Assembly: GCF_001506075.1 (NCBI RefSeq)
Contig: NZ_KQ947476.1
Location: forward strand, 115,934-179,933
Source of the DNA: Vibrio sp. MEBiC08052
GTDB lineage: Bacteria; Pseudomonadota; Gammaproteobacteria; Enterobacterales; Vibrionaceae
DNA length: 64,000 nt
Direction of reading: 5' to 3'
Shown here: positions 37,877 through 46,014 of the stretch, one piece after another
Numbering within the stretch: the stretch's first letter is position 1
Layout: every line of letters begins with the position of its first letter
Program-made: the position numbers and the translations under genes
Notes under the pieces: generated by a model
Seen by the model: the letters and a program-made list of their open reading frames with translations, nothing else
What the model was told of the DNA's origin: nothing
Databases searched by the model: none

Positions 37877-38284
37877 GTTAGTGACAATCTTTTCTATATC
37901 ATTAACTAAATCTTTTTTAATTGCATTGAAAGTATGTTGAGGATCATGCGGTTTTTTGGGAACAGTGACAATACAGCTGAGTTCTTTTTTCCCCTTAGAT
38001 GAGAATGAAGCCAGATTGTAGTAACCGTGTGATTCCATTATGCGAATATAATCAGAACTATAATTTCCTTCGGTATTCGGATAATTAATTGCTGCTGGGT
38101 TAGATTCTGTAAAATCAAAAGTATCATCAATTTCATTATAATGGTTGCTATAGTAAATTTCCTTATAACTATCAGGCATGTTTGATAGGATCTCTCTTTC
38201 CTCTGTATCCGGATCAGTGATTCTTAAAGCAATAAATGTTTCATTCAGTTTGATAAACGTATTGATTTGCTCACTAATGGTCAT
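37814..38284 (-). CDS. LuxR ligand-domain-like protein without an HTH
   Basis: 156 aa from the ATG at 38284 (an ATG 14 codons upstream is possible but the extra residues look non-coding). The pattern ILSNMPDSYKEIYYSNHYNE-IDD resembles the autoinducer-binding domain of LuxR proteins. A later segment SHGYYNLASFSSKGKKELSC matches the HG...(S/G)K.E(L/I) strand region. Compared with LuxR, Asp70 is kept but Pro71 is Asp. The protein ends where the HTH should begin, so it cannot bind DNA as a LuxR normally does. It converges on the LuxR-solo/EamA pair. It may act as a ligand sink or heterodimer partner of that LuxR (inference). Confidence 0.65.
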   Translation of the reverse strand: MTISEQINTFIKLNETFIALRITDPDTEEREILSNMPDSYKEIYYSNHYNEIDDTFDFTESNPAAINYPNTEGNYSSDYIRIMESHGYYNLASFSSKGKKELSCIVTVPKKPHDPQHTFNAIKKDLVNDIEKIVTNLSKIATVSDFNFSTITNVNQ

Positions 38285-38369
38285 ATTGGCTCTCCATATG
38301 TAAAATATTCTATGTAGATCTACCACTGAATATGATACTGAATCAACTCAGATATGCACTTTTACGATC

Positions 38370-38397
38370 TAAAATCACACACTTATCTGTGATTTTA
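38370..38397. promoter_or_regulatory. Perfect inverted repeat upstream of the HTH-less LuxR-like gene
   Basis: 10-bp arms TAAAATCACA / TGTGATTTTA separated by 8 nt, about 85 nt upstream of the start at 38284. It could be an operator. A transcription terminator is less likely because no gene ends nearby on either strand. The arms contain a TCACA/TGTGA pair but in the outward order, so it is not a normal CRP site. Confidence 0.5.
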
Positions 38398-38525
38398 CTT
38401 TTCTCTATATGCGTTACTTGCGTAGCGATAGTATGATCACACTTTCAAATTTATTCGCTTTTCCTATTGGTATTAAAGACTATTGATACTCACTTAAAAC
38501 TGTTATGAATTAACGCAAAATACAC

Positions 38526-38750
38526 TTATTCACAGAACTCCAAGTTAAAAGAAGGTGCAAGGCCGGACTCAATCCGCCACGCAAAAACACGGGTGATTAA
38601 TTCACGTCCGGCAGTCATCACCCCTTTTAAAGCCCTGACCAATTCGTTATCACAATATTGGCTGATTTTCACTGCTCCGGTGGTTTGGTCAACAGAAAGC
38701 TCATAGTAGGGTTTAAATACCTGTGCTTGGCGCTCACAGAACACAGGCAC
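38526..38750 (-). pseudogene. C-terminal fragment of an unrecognised gene
   Basis: An open frame of 74 codons from a GTG at 38750, with coding-like composition (ELSVDQTTGAVKISQYC...). The frame hits a stop 18 nt upstream of 38750. It abuts a transposase remnant, so the 5' part was probably lost when the insertion arrived. No family recognised; it could also be a small intact gene. Confidence 0.4.
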
Positions 38751-38751
38751 A

Positions 38752-38862
38752 CAATTTACCAGCGGAGACTATCAGCGCTTTCTCAAGCAAAAGAGCCTAA
38801 CCAGCAGCATGAGCGCTGTAGGCCATTGTGCAGATAACGCGGCTTGTGAAGGGTTCTTCCCC
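38752..38862 (+). mobile_element. IS3-family transposase remnant (OrfB fragment)
   Basis: The plus-strand frame reads QFTSGDYQRFLKQKSLTSS followed by MSAVGHCADNAACEGFF. This is the integrase-core block that carries the catalytic region of IS3-family OrfB (typically QYTSxxxQxFL...SMSxxGxCxDNAxxEgFF). It breaks off right after GFF and the flanking DNA is not IS-like. No terminal repeats are visible. A scar rather than a mobile unit. Confidence 0.75.
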
Positions 38863-38925
38863 AACATTGCTTCTCATAGCGTTCTGTCAGGGATAGAGCG
38901 CATGAAATATCAACATATTTATGGA

Positions 38926-39384
38926 TTAACCAAGCTCTCTTGTCATAAAGCGGCTATGGGGATCTTCCTTATAATCGGCAAAAGGCCCGCAATAACGAAA
39001 CCCAAATTTTTTGTATAGATTTCTGGCTGGTTTGAAAAACGCCTGAGACCCTGTCTCTAAACTTACCCGCCGATACCCCTTTTCACTCGCAATACTCAAA
39101 ACATGTGTCAGTAAATGACTCGCAATACCAGACCGTCTGGCCGTATTAGACGTTCTCATAGATTTCAGTTCGATGTGCTCTGGCGTTAGTTGTTTCATTG
39201 CTAAACAACCTTGTAACTCATCGTTAACCCAACAACTAAACAATGTAATTTCAGGAGATTGAAGGCCATCGACATCAAGAGCGTGAGCACTTTCCGGGGG
39301 GGAAGTCGCGTACATATCAGCGAGGTGCTCTTCGAGCAGTTTAATGACAGCATCACTCGATAAGTCATCAATAATAATATCCAT
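38926..39384 (-). CDS. GNAT-family N-acetyltransferase
   Basis: 152 aa from the ATG at 39384 (MDIIIDDLSSDAVIKLLEEHL, with ADMYATSPPESAHALD following). Motif A is visible as MRTSNTARRSGIASHLLTHVL (RxxGIA acetyl-CoA loop), then GYRRVSLETGSQAFFKPARN, YKKFGF and YCGPFADY. This is a common small acetyltransferase type of unclear substrate. The frame extends to 39438 but without family similarity. It stands between a transposase scar and a DUF1127-like small gene. Confidence 0.82.
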   Translation of the reverse strand: MDIIIDDLSSDAVIKLLEEHLADMYATSPPESAHALDVDGLQSPEITLFSCWVNDELQGCLAMKQLTPEHIELKSMRTSNTARRSGIASHLLTHVLSIASEKGYRRVSLETGSQAFFKPARNLYKKFGFRYCGPFADYKEDPHSRFMTRELG

Positions 39385-39492
39385 CATTAGCTTATCTCCA
39401 CTTATAATCTTTACTGATGAACCAACGCCTATAATCAACCATTACACTGAATCTGTCATCTGAAGCTAAGCTAACTCTCCCATTATTTCAGA

Positions 39493-39672
39493 TTATAAAA
39501 ACCTTGAGTGATGGTGATCATCTTGCTCTTCAGGGCATAATCCAATATCTTTTTTAAGATGATTATTCATAGCAGTAATCTTATGGCTACCCTTATCAGG
39601 AAAAATATTAAAAGATATAAATTTCAATATCTTGATAAGAAAACTATTTTTGTAAAGTACGGTTAACAGCAT
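39493..39672 (-). CDS. Small DUF1127-like protein
   Basis: 59 aa ORF, just under the usual reporting size. It begins MLLTVLYKNSFLIKILKF and the C-terminal half contains NNHLKKDIGLCPEE. This resembles the 'LLKDIGL' signature that ends DUF1127 (YjiS-like) proteins, small Arg/Lys-rich proteins linked in some bacteria to RNA or phosphate metabolism. The tail (DDHHHSRFL) is His-rich. It is divergent from a LysR regulator at 39770 with about 98 nt between the starts, a typical regulator/target arrangement. Similarity covers only a short motif, so the assignment is moderate. Confidence 0.55.
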   Translation of the reverse strand: MLLTVLYKNSFLIKILKFISFNIFPDKGSHKITAMNNHLKKDIGLCPEEQDDHHHSRFL

Positions 39673-39769
39673 CGTATTACTCTTGATTACTGGTTAGATG
39701 CCGCTATTATCGATGTTAATCACTTCCGTTACGAACAACGATTCATTACAGGAACTATAAGTACAACTT

Positions 39770-40660
39770 ATGGACAATCGACTCCGTTATCTTTCAGCAC
39801 TGCGTTTTTTCGAATCGGCTTCTCGTCTGAAAAGCTATAGTAAAGCGGCTGAAGAACTGTGTGTCACACAGGCAGCCATCAGCCAAAAGCTACGACAACT
39901 TGAAGACCGTCTGGGATGTAAATTATTTATCCGTCGTGGACGTGAAATGCATCTGACCGATAAGGGACAAATACTTCAAAAGCATGTCAATGACGGTTTT
40001 AAAAACATCATCACTGGATTAAACAGAATTCAAAATGAACCACTCGAAGGCATGCTGAACGTCAGTGCGCCTCGTTCATTCTCCACACGTTGGTTAATGC
40101 CTAGACTGTGGAAGTTCACTATGGCGTTCCCACATGTCCCGATTCGGGTACAAAGCGTGAAGGAAATCGATATTCGCCACACCGAAACTGATGTATTAAT
40201 CTGGCAAGGAAATGAAAATGTAAAGCATCTGGATTTAGATCAAGAGACACTATTTGAAGAAGACATCTACCCTTATTGTTCTCCGCAACTCGCGGAATCA
40301 ATGAAGTTCGATAGCCCAGAGCAACTCCTGAGCTGTTGGTTAATTGATTTTCACGCTGCTCCTTTTAGTTGGGAGCAATGGTTTCGCATTGCAAATGTCA
40401 GTGCAAAAAGAGAAGGGATTCAATGGATGGAAGTCAGTACCTTTGATATGGCGATCAATGCAGTCGTCGCCGGACACGGCGCATGTCTGGCGACTGAAAG
40501 TATTTCGGCAGACTTTGTTGAACGAGGCCTGTTAGTTAAGCCATTCAATATCGGGCTAAACCCCGGAATTCGCTATTCTGTCATTAGTGATCCTTCATCT
40601 TCACGGGTTCTGAGAGTCAATGCATTTAAATCGTGGTTACAAAAAGAATTAAACGTCTAA
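39770..40660 (+). CDS. LysR-family transcriptional regulator (GcvA-like)
   Basis: 296 aa with the standard LTTR layout. The N-terminal winged helix (LRFFESASRLKSYSKAAEEL, then CVTQAAISQKLRQLEDRLGC) is followed by the linker helix and a periplasmic-binding-like effector domain from about 92. The start of the effector domain, LNVSAPRSFSTRWLMPRLWKF, is the GcvA subgroup signature. The divergent DUF1127-like ORF is its likely target; effector unknown. Confidence 0.88.
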   Translation: MDNRLRYLSALRFFESASRLKSYSKAAEELCVTQAAISQKLRQLEDRLGCKLFIRRGREMHLTDKGQILQKHVNDGFKNIITGLNRIQNEPLEGMLNVSAPRSFSTRWLMPRLWKFTMAFPHVPIRVQSVKEIDIRHTETDVLIWQGNENVKHLDLDQETLFEEDIYPYCSPQLAESMKFDSPEQLLSCWLIDFHAAPFSWEQWFRIANVSAKREGIQWMEVSTFDMAINAVVAGHGACLATESISADFVERGLLVKPFNIGLNPGIRYSVISDPSSSRVLRVNAFKSWLQKELNV

Positions 40661-40679
40661 TTGTGACGTGAGCACCGCG

Positions 40680-40919
40680 TCAGCACCCCATATAAAAAAG
40701 CTGGCAGAAGCCAGCTAACATATCGCGATGAACGCGTTTGTTTATCTGCAAGGGGACGACACCGCCATCAACAAGCAGTTCAGACCCGAGCATATAAGAA
40801 GACTCATCAGAGGCGAGAAAAACTGCTACTTTTGCCAATTCAAGTGGTGTCCCTAAGCGCTTCAATGGCACAAGCTCTTTGACCCGATCGATCAGAGCCG
40901 TACGTTCAGCGACAAAGAA
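40680..40919 (-). pseudogene. C-terminal remnant of a short-chain dehydrogenase
   Basis: The minus-strand frame reads FVAERTALIDRVKELVPLKRL, then GTPLELAKVAVFLASDESSY and LGSELLVDGGVVPL. This is the last third of an SDR (the PxxRxGTPxEIA...FLASDxSSYxxGxxLxVDGG block). The Rossmann glycine loop and the catalytic Ser-Tyr-Lys part are missing, and the frame runs past the expected end through a terminator hairpin at 40699-40716. A dead fragment. Confidence 0.75.
40691..40716 (-). terminator. Rho-independent terminator, leftward
   Basis: 7-bp stem AGCTGGC / GCCAGCT with an AGAA loop (40699-40716) and, reading leftward, a TTTTT run. It lies inside the open frame of the dead SDR, suggesting the original stop codon was upstream of it. 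It may also slow readthrough between the convergent LysR gene and this region. Confidence 0.75.
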
Positions 40920-40950
40920 CCATATGCAAGGGAATCAATGAAACTAATTT

Positions 40951-41502
40951 TCAAATACCCAATTTTTTCACTAGTTCGGCAAACGACTCTTCAATAGTTT
41001 GACCGGCAGTGTCGATTTGAATCACGTCAGTCAAACGCCACGGTTCGTAGTGACGATTTTGAACCTGTAGCCAGCCGGGCAGATTTAAGTTAGCCACATC
41101 ACTCTCTCGTGTGTTAACCCTATACTCATGTTCTGCCGTATCTGAACAGCGAATTTCAATGTTTACGAACTGAGCACCAACACTTTCAGCGACGGCTTGC
41201 CACTCATTGCGCGTTAATTCAATTGGATTACATGAGTCAGAAATAGCACTTAAACCGAGAGCGAGATTATCTCTGATAATTCTGTAGCTTAACCGGTATC
41301 CTTCTCCTTCAACCTGAAGATGACACAGATCTCTAAGCCCTTGTTCAATCGTGTCGATACGGACATACATTGCACCTGTTCTTCGCGAAAGTAACTTAGC
41401 CAATGTTGATTTTCCAGACGCTGGAAGGCCTGAAAATATATACAAAGTAGGAAAATTCAATTGGCCCCCTTTTCTGAATAGATTTACAGCAAGGCGCAAC
41501 AT
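40951..41502 (-). CDS. P-loop kinase-like protein (AAA/zeta-like)
   Basis: 183 aa with a clear Walker A loop GLPASGKST at about 25-33 (IFSGLPASGKSTLAKLLSRR). A later GAMYVRIDTIEQGL region is typical of small nucleoside/zeta-type kinases, where RIDT supplies a catalytic Asp. The rest follows the single P-loop kinase fold. The first 17 residues are not family-like; the true start may be nearer 41457 without a clear ATG. Substrate unknown. It stands alone, without an antitoxin-like neighbour that I can recognise. Confidence 0.65.
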   Translation of the reverse strand: MLRLAVNLFRKGGQLNFPTLYIFSGLPASGKSTLAKLLSRRTGAMYVRIDTIEQGLRDLCHLQVEGEGYRLSYRIIRDNLALGLSAISDSCNPIELTRNEWQAVAESVGAQFVNIEIRCSDTAEHEYRVNTRESDVANLNLPGWLQVQNRHYEPWRLTDVIQIDTAGQTIEESFAELVKKLGI

Positions 41503-41781
41503 TCAATTCAATGCCCCATGACAATACAGTATTATGCGCTGCCACTTACGCCCCGTATATGAGTAAAACTGGTGACGATATCAGCGCAGGATATCGAAAT
41601 TCCCCCTCACACACGAGACCATATTGCGCTCATTTTCACAACATCGACATTTATTTCATTTGTTATGCCCCCAATCTCATCAGCCTCAACCAGCTGTGCG
41701 GCACACTGATCGGAAACGGCAAATAAGGCTGGAGATCTGCGGCGGATAACGGGCCCGCAACATAAAATTGCAGTCTGATGA

Positions 41782-41934
41782 TCACGAACCCGCAACCGCC
41801 TCCGGGTTACTGGCGTCAGCCGCCAGTCCGTAAACGGTTTCGGTCGGCACAGCCACCAGTTGACCGGCCTTTAAGAGTTCTCCGCCACGCTGTAGCGCTG
41901 CCGGAATTTGTGCGTTGAGAATCTCTGTTTTCAT
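41782..41934 (-). pseudogene. Truncated Sua5/YrdC-like gene behind dabA
   Basis: An ORF of 50 codons starting MKTEILNAQIPAAL, with the Sua5/YrdC signature AVPTETVYGLAADASNPEAV, then TGA. Intact family members (threonylcarbamoyl-adenylate synthases for tRNA t6A) are 180-340 aa, so this keeps only the first substrate-binding block. Its ATG overlaps the dabA stop (ATGA), so it was once the third gene of the dab operon. No continuation is seen in the other frames of the next 250 nt. A relic, or possibly a deliberately short protein. Confidence 0.7.
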
Positions 41935-44369
41935 GTCCGGCCTCTCACAGTCCATACACCATTATCGAAGAAAGCCAGTTGGTGTTGGTCAAACCGGGCA
42001 AGATAAAGCCACTGGTTATCCACCAGTTGTTTGACCATCGGATAGCGGCTCATCACCGACTCAATCGCTGCTTCCGGCGCATCGATCACCACCGTTAAGC
42101 GTAACGGCTCATGGCGCCACTGTTGACCATCGTGCAGCGACTGACGAGACAGGCCGATGCGCAAATCTCCGCCGTTGCCCTCAAATACACCCAGTCTCCC
42201 TGCAACCACGTTATGTAAGGTTTTATTCCCGGAGCCATAGCGGTGATGATCCACCGTTGAAGCGTAATACTGCATGTTAATCCAGTTGGTGACGATCATC
42301 GGTGCGGTCATAATCTGCGCCAGACCGCTTGCATCCGGATCCTGCTCATCGTGGTATTCATGGAGAAAAGTTCGTCCGTCGAGCTTGATACCACGAGTCC
42401 TTTGTCTCGGAGCAACAATAAACGCCGCGTTATTGACCAGCCCCCATTCAGGCCGCGTCTGAGCCCAGTCATTGGCACGTCGGTTGAACCGCTTTTGGAG
42501 CGTGCTCCGGGAATGATGTGTCAATCCTAATTGTGGTGCGCGCTCCATCCGCGCTGCAAGAGATGCAGCGTCCAGTTGCTTTTGCAATGTTTGCAGCGTG
42601 AGTTGAACCTGCTCATCAAAAATGTCGGTATCGTACAGCGACAGCGCTTCTGTGGTGGTGTTGTGTAATCCGGCCACAAAGCGGGTTGAATCAGGTATTT
42701 GAATACCACGTTGCGCTAAACCTTCACGCACGCTCGACAGGTTCAGCATTTGGGCCAAAGCCCGGACATTCACCTCCCCGGTTTGACCACAACACGCACC
42801 GCAGTCCAGACCGGCACGGTGTGGATTATTAGCGCTTTCGCTGCCGTGACCGATCAACAGGACAATGGGCGCGAATTCGGTGGTGAGCCCCATCCCTTTC
42901 AATATGTTTTCAGCCAGCGTCACTTGTTGTTCAGGAGCAGCGAGTAATGTCGGGCGAAGCTGGTTGGCATTGGCGGCCGACAGTCCCGGTGCTTTAGCCG
43001 AATGTCCGTGCAGCGGCAGAGCCCGTTTAATCAGTTTACCGACATAGCCTAACCCCAGAGCTTCAACCAGTGTGAAGGTGGAGGCCGGCATGGTATTGAA
43101 CCACGACCAACCCGATTCGCGCTGCAATGCCGCCTGTCTTTGCCCGGCCAGCTTCGCATCTTGTTCACCACAGCCGACACTCTCGCCTATGGTCAATGAC
43201 GGAGCCAGCAATCCGGGCAGCTGCGGACGTTTTATCTCGGTGCCAAGCGGGGTAAAACTGACCGGCAAACCGAAAAATCCTGCAAATCCAAGGGTGTGAA
43301 TATCCTCCCCTTGTGCTTCCAAATGACGCCGAATCACTTCGGAACGCACATCAATACAGAATGCCGCCTGAACTTTCGGGGCATGTGTGCACATCGGGGT
43401 CGGCCGGGTGACGGCTTGGCTGAGCTGACGCTGATAGCTGATTTCATGCGCCCGTTGCCAAATCAGCCGCCGGTTGATGGTCTCTGGCTGATATTGCTGA
43501 AAATGCTGGTGCCAACGGTGCTGCCAACGCTGCCAGACTGAGCCGGAATGGCGTGCTTGATCATCCACCAGCCACTCCCAGCTTAAGCGAATTGCCAGTA
43601 AATCGATCAGCGTCTCGTCATTTTGTTGCGATAACTGCGCCTGCCACTTGAGATAGGCACACCATGCCGCCCAGCCACTGACCCGGTAAATCACCGCTTG
43701 CAAATAGTCTTGCCACTGTTCAGGGGCAATATCCAGCAGTGTTAACACCTGACCAATCTGCTCACGCGGGGTGGTTGCCATCTCTGTAGCCCGATGGGGA
43801 ATATGGGCTGCTTTCATCAGTAACGCAACGCTGTGATCGTGACACAGGGTATCACGCCAGCTTTGATACAATCCCACCTCACTATGCGGGTGCCAGTCGG
43901 CCTGATCCTGATCGAAATAAGCGGCACAAAACTGAGCAATCTGATGGGTGATGGTATCGCACCACGCAGGCTCGTGGTTCAGGTGGCGCTGGCTGTCAAG
44001 CATATCGCACAGCAAAGGTGCCGGCGTCGGAGGAAGATCATCCGCTTGCAATGCAGCGGTTGCTGCTGCGACATCCCAACCTTCGGCCAACTTGAATGAT
44101 GCCAGCGCTTGCGCCAGATCCGCATGAGTAATGGTGCCGTTTTCCCAGCGCTCGCGGTAATAATCTAACGACATTGCCATCGCTGAGCCCGCAAACTGGG
44201 CAAGATGATGTGCCACCTCCGAGAAAGGACGGTCAATCCATGACCAATATGGGTTCACGGCAATCATCCGATCCAGCGGCCAGTTGGGCGCAATACTGTC
44301 GCACGCCGTCTCAATCGCTGCATTCAGCGTATCGGTTATCTTAGGTTCATCACCAAGTAATGCTGTCAT
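41931..44369 (-). CDS. dabA: Inorganic-carbon transporter subunit DabA (DUF2309)
   Basis: 812 aa cytoplasmic subunit of the DAB dissolved-inorganic-carbon accumulation complex, thought to hydrate CO2 vectorially to bicarbonate. It carries the beta-carbonic-anhydrase-like zinc site: Cys338 and Asp340 in AFCIDVRSE, His508 in IGHGSESANNP and Cys523 in GLDCGACCG. These match in order the zinc-site residues of characterised DabA. The start overlaps the stop of dabB by 4 nt (ATGA). Downstream it overlaps the truncated Sua5-like ORF in the same way. In a heterotroph such as this it would supply bicarbonate for carboxylases at low CO2 (inference). Confidence 0.9.
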   Translation of the reverse strand: MTALLGDEPKITDTLNAAIETACDSIAPNWPLDRMIAVNPYWSWIDRPFSEVAHHLAQFAGSAMAMSLDYYRERWENGTITHADLAQALASFKLAEGWDVAAATAALQADDLPPTPAPLLCDMLDSQRHLNHEPAWCDTITHQIAQFCAAYFDQDQADWHPHSEVGLYQSWRDTLCHDHSVALLMKAAHIPHRATEMATTPREQIGQVLTLLDIAPEQWQDYLQAVIYRVSGWAAWCAYLKWQAQLSQQNDETLIDLLAIRLSWEWLVDDQARHSGSVWQRWQHRWHQHFQQYQPETINRRLIWQRAHEISYQRQLSQAVTRPTPMCTHAPKVQAAFCIDVRSEVIRRHLEAQGEDIHTLGFAGFFGLPVSFTPLGTEIKRPQLPGLLAPSLTIGESVGCGEQDAKLAGQRQAALQRESGWSWFNTMPASTFTLVEALGLGYVGKLIKRALPLHGHSAKAPGLSAANANQLRPTLLAAPEQQVTLAENILKGMGLTTEFAPIVLLIGHGSESANNPHRAGLDCGACCGQTGEVNVRALAQMLNLSSVREGLAQRGIQIPDSTRFVAGLHNTTTEALSLYDTDIFDEQVQLTLQTLQKQLDAASLAARMERAPQLGLTHHSRSTLQKRFNRRANDWAQTRPEWGLVNNAAFIVAPRQRTRGIKLDGRTFLHEYHDEQDPDASGLAQIMTAPMIVTNWINMQYYASTVDHHRYGSGNKTLHNVVAGRLGVFEGNGGDLRIGLSRQSLHDGQQWRHEPLRLTVVIDAPEAAIESVMSRYPMVKQLVDNQWLYLARFDQHQLAFFDNGVWTVRGRT

Positions 44370-45904
44370 ACGGGTTCTCCGACGATGGAATGCTTGCGGT
44401 TGACCTGCGTCTGAGCTTGTTCAAGCGTCAGTTTTACCGGCCAGACTTTGAAGGTGAAACGGGTAGACATCTCATCGAGATAAAATCCGTTGTAGATCCA
44501 GGGATAAAGGCGTTTCACCATGCGGCTGTGCGGATAACAACGAATCCCGATCTGACCAAGATAGAGCAAGGCGAAGATCACCGCGACAAATCCAAGTAAT
44601 CCTGTCTGTTCAGGGCCGGCTGGCGGTGCAACATGCGCAAATACGCTGTGCCATAACAGGTACAGATGTAAGACCAAGCTGCTGCGCAGCACACCGCTCA
44701 CCATCCCCGCTCGTGCCGTATTGCCTGCACACCAAAACAGCGGTGCACAGCCCAAGATCAGAATCACGCTGGCAGAAAGCGGTAACGACAAGCTCGGTAG
44801 CCACTGCTGCCATAGCATCGGCATGCCGATAACCACCGCAGCAGAGAGTAATACCGACCCGAAAACACCTTGAATGCGAACCGATTGCGGGAAGTAATCC
44901 CGATACACCGTCTGAGCAACCACCTCTCCCGCACTGAGAAAGCTATACGCTTTGTAAACGGAGTGGGCAATCAGATGGAGCAGTGCCAGTTCGTACAGTC
45001 CAAGGCCGATTTCCATCAGCATAAATCCCATTTGCGCACAGGTTGACCATGCCAGACGCACCTTGATACTGATGCGTGTCATCATCACCCATCCGGCCAG
45101 TAAAGCCGTGGTACTACCGACAATCACCAACATTGACTGTGCCAACGGGGCAAGATTCAGCAGCGCTGCCAGCGAAATCAGTACGAAGCCGCCCATGTTC
45201 ACCACCCCGGCATGAAGTAAAGCTGACACCGGTGTCGGTGCCTCCATCACCTGAATTAACCAGCCATGCAAGGGTAATTGCGCGGTTTTGAGAATCGCAG
45301 CAACAGCAAATAAGCAAGCCGCAATATTTAATTCCGGTGGGAGTGTCGTCATCTGTCCAAGTTGCTGATTGAGTATCGGCAGCGAGAAGCTCCCCAGCGT
45401 TTGATACATCAGGAACAACGCAGCGATTAAACAGACATCGGCCATGCGGCTGACCAGAAATTTTTTATGTGCCACGATTTTTGCCGCTTTACGATCCCGG
45501 TAATGTGTGAGCAAAAAATGCAGACTGAGACTACTTGCACTCCATGCCAGCATCATCAATAACAGATTGTCACTTTGCACCAGTAAGGCGACCGAGCCGA
45601 GTGTAAATAACATCGCCCGCACAAAGCGACGCTGGCCGGAGTCTCCTTCGAGGTAACGAGAGGCATAATCAATAATCACCCACCCGAGTAACGTAATCAG
45701 TAACCCCATCAGGGTCGATAAAGCCGGCGGTAACGTTTGAGTCAGCACCCCTGAGCCCAAAGGCACACCGATACTCGCGAGTAATGCAAGGCGTGACGTG
45801 ATACGGGCAACCGCCCAATGATGTGTACGGGTAATAAGGCAGCCCAAGAAACCGAGTCCGTACAGGGCGGCAATGCAATAGCCGCCCAGTGTCGAATCTA
45901 TCAA
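44366..45904 (-). CDS. dabB: Inorganic-carbon transporter membrane subunit DabB (NuoL/Mrp-like)
   Basis: 512 aa from a TTG start, about 14 TM segments. The proton-channel-type family signature is seen in LPLHGWLIQVMEAPTPVSALLHAG, with a conserved Lys (KTAQLPLHGWL) and Glu. The TTG at 45904 was chosen because AGGAG lies 7 nt upstream; an in-frame ATG at 45928 has no ribosome site and the AGGAG would fall inside it. Couples the cation gradient to DabA. First gene of dabB-dabA(-sua5 fragment); divergent from a LysR regulator. Confidence 0.9.
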   Translation of the reverse strand: MIDSTLGGYCIAALYGLGFLGCLITRTHHWAVARITSRLALLASIGVPLGSGVLTQTLPPALSTLMGLLITLLGWVIIDYASRYLEGDSGQRRFVRAMLFTLGSVALLVQSDNLLLMMLAWSASSLSLHFLLTHYRDRKAAKIVAHKKFLVSRMADVCLIAALFLMYQTLGSFSLPILNQQLGQMTTLPPELNIAACLFAVAAILKTAQLPLHGWLIQVMEAPTPVSALLHAGVVNMGGFVLISLAALLNLAPLAQSMLVIVGSTTALLAGWVMMTRISIKVRLAWSTCAQMGFMLMEIGLGLYELALLHLIAHSVYKAYSFLSAGEVVAQTVYRDYFPQSVRIQGVFGSVLLSAAVVIGMPMLWQQWLPSLSLPLSASVILILGCAPLFWCAGNTARAGMVSGVLRSSLVLHLYLLWHSVFAHVAPPAGPEQTGLLGFVAVIFALLYLGQIGIRCYPHSRMVKRLYPWIYNGFYLDEMSTRFTFKVWPVKLTLEQAQTQVNRKHSIVGEPV

Positions 45905-46014
45905 ACCATCTCTCCTGAAAATATTCATCGAATGGCGCGTATTGTTGCAGCAAGTAAAATGAGATGTAAAATAGATAGATATTCACAAACCGTTCTTTTT
46001 AAGTGAACAATAAA

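Noticed and set aside
40951..41502. Zeta-toxin/antitoxin module
   Set aside because: The P-loop kinase outline is similar, but there is no small antitoxin gene beside it and no zeta-specific motif that I can confirm.
41607..41795. 62-codon minus-strand frame as the continuation of the Sua5-like ORF after a frameshift
   Set aside because: Its residues do not match the expected Sua5 sequence after SNPEAV (no AKxRP or WPGP motif).
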